Below, piece by piece: positions 63,190-64,000 of a stretch of DNA of 64,000 bases. The stretch's first letter is position 1. The number at the start of each line of letters is the position of its first letter. A program made the translations under genes and the position numbers. Location: assembly GCA_013297995.1 (NCBI GenBank), contig JAAFJB010000002.1, forward strand, positions 16,155 to 80,154, in the 5' to 3' direction. Source of the DNA: Chitinophagales bacterium (GTDB lineage: Bacteria > Bacteroidota > Bacteroidia > Chitinophagales > Chitinophagaceae). The notes beneath the pieces were generated by a model. That model had not been told where the DNA came from. It made no database searches and worked only from the letters and a program-made list of their open reading frames with translations.

Positions 63190-63783
63190 TTATTTTATTA
63201 AGTGAATTTGAAAGCCAATATTTACACTGAACCCTTTTGATGAGTTTTTACTAAAATTTTTTAGTTCTTCGCTTTGAGAACTATAGCCCAATAGAAATTC
63301 CATACCTACGGAAGTATTAAAATAAATGACAGGGCCCGCTAAAAAAGAAAAATTACTTAGTTTGCCTTTATCGCCAACATCCCATATGCCTATTTGATAA
63401 TTAATGTCAGCTAGAATATTAAATGGCTTGTCTTTATCCAAAAAATAATATCTGCCAAATGGACCTATCCCATAACGCTTTGAATCGCTTTCCCCCCCAC
63501 TTACTGTTGGGTCGTTCGGGAAGGACTCTCCTTTACCCCAAGAAAAAAAGGGCCTTAGTCCAACTGCAAGTTTGTCAATTAGAAAGTATCCAATATTTGG
63601 TGAAATGGTTAAGTGTAATTCTTTTGAAAAACCATTTGTTGATGAATTCACATATGATATATAATCTCTTTTTGAAAGATAGAAACTTCCTGAACCCCCA
63701 ACAAGCCAATGTCCTTTAGTTAGTTGTCCAAAAGTTGTGTTAGTTATTAGCAAAAGGAAAGCGAAGCAAAAAAAATTTTTCAT
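63190..63783 (-). CDS. Outer-membrane beta-barrel protein (porin-family, OmpX/OmpA-like barrel)
   Basis: 197 residues: signal peptide (ends TTFGQ), then alternating beta strands typical of an eight-stranded barrel: HWLVGGSGSFYLS, LTISPNIGYFLIDKLAVGLRP, MEFLLGY and a C-terminal aromatic-poor FQIHLIK. Such small barrels are abundant outer membrane proteins in Bacteroidetes. A frameshifted paralog lies 120 bases downstream, indicating tandem duplication. Ligand or role unknown. Confidence 0.8.
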   Translation of the reverse strand: MKNFFCFAFLLLITNTTFGQLTKGHWLVGGSGSFYLSKRDYISYVNSSTNGFSKELHLTISPNIGYFLIDKLAVGLRPFFSWGKGESFPNDPTVSGGESDSKRYGIGPFGRYYFLDKDKPFNILADINYQIGIWDVGDKGKLSNFSFLAGPVIYFNTSVGMEFLLGYSSQSEELKNFSKNSSKGFSVNIGFQIHLIK

Positions 63784-64000
63784 AAATACTTGGGTGGATT
63801 ATTTCTATAAATATAGTTTTTATTTTAATTGGAGATGATTGTTTCACAAGAATTCGCAAAACCGAGGAAAACAGGAAAAATATCCTACTTTCAAACTGTA
63901 CTAAAAAGGGGAAGCTTACATTGATAATCTCTTCTAAAATTTCCATTTTAATTCTTGAATGACCACACCTTTTTTTGATAGAAAGATTGGGAGGCCAATA

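Noticed and set aside
63740-63946. 68-residue minus-strand ORF at the window end
   Set aside because: Overlaps the barrel gene's signal peptide region, low-complexity Phe/Ile-rich, no supporting context. Nothing else was recognised in 63784-64000.

Overview
The window reads as a chromosomal segment of a Bacteroidetes bacterium, most likely of the Chitinophagaceae (Sediminibacterium-like). Supporting signs are AT-rich DNA, the fused lpxC-fabZ gene, the porX regulator of type IX secretion, a TonB-ExbD-ExbD-ExbB cluster, a short NuoG, several promoters of the TAnnTTTG type found only in this phylum, and few Shine-Dalgarno sequences. The genus is an inference from memory; no search was run.

Region by region. 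0-7.5 kb: methionine sulfoxide reductase, RNA helicase, a soluble histidine kinase, tRNA-Leu(UAG), then the protein quality-control set trigger factor-ClpP-ClpP-ClpX and an unlisted 53-residue ORF. 7.5-13.3 kb (minus): TPR histidine kinase, helix-hairpin-helix membrane protein, metallo-beta-lactamase-fold hydrolase, a small hypothetical and porX. 13.5-18.8 kb (plus): HD phosphohydrolase, lpxD, lpxC-fabZ, lpxA and an orphan ABC ATPase, an envelope/lipid A operon. 18.8-29.8 kb: alanine dehydrogenase, tsaE, copper ATPase, RecQ helicase, HerA-like ATPase, a DUF2975 membrane protein with a truncated HTH partner, an OmpR-type regulator, RuvB and an NAD(P)-binding protein. 29.9-32.8 kb is a small accessory patch: two toxin-antitoxin pairs and a decayed ORF6N-like gene. 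32.8-37.3 kb (minus): mnmE and the TonB energy-transduction operon. 37.7-42.4 kb: a large secreted zinc metalloprotease, a CarboxypepD_reg-like protein and an FtsX-type permease.

42.4-57.4 kb (minus) is a complete respiratory complex I operon, nuoA to nuoN. It is interrupted between nuoF and nuoG by a two-gene cassette: an OLD/AriA-like AAA ATPase and a small TOPRIM-like protein. The cassette is joined to its neighbours by 6-8 base gaps or overlaps, so it appears to be co-transcribed and possibly translationally coupled with complex I. It is visibly more AT-rich than nuoF, and it is the best candidate here for an undescribed system, plausibly a compact PARIS-like anti-phage module. 57.5-60.5 kb (minus): a TPR protein, a PstS-like lipoprotein and a small membrane protein. 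60.6-62 kb: hisS. 62-64 kb (minus): a Cys-rich secreted protein and two tandem outer-membrane beta-barrel paralogs, one broken by a single-base frameshift.

Two octanucleotide repeat tracts lie inside the nuo operon in opposite orientations. A shared 17-base element occurs near clpP and porX. Start codons were moved from the ORF track where the longer start overlapped a neighbour or lay upstream of a promoter or terminator.
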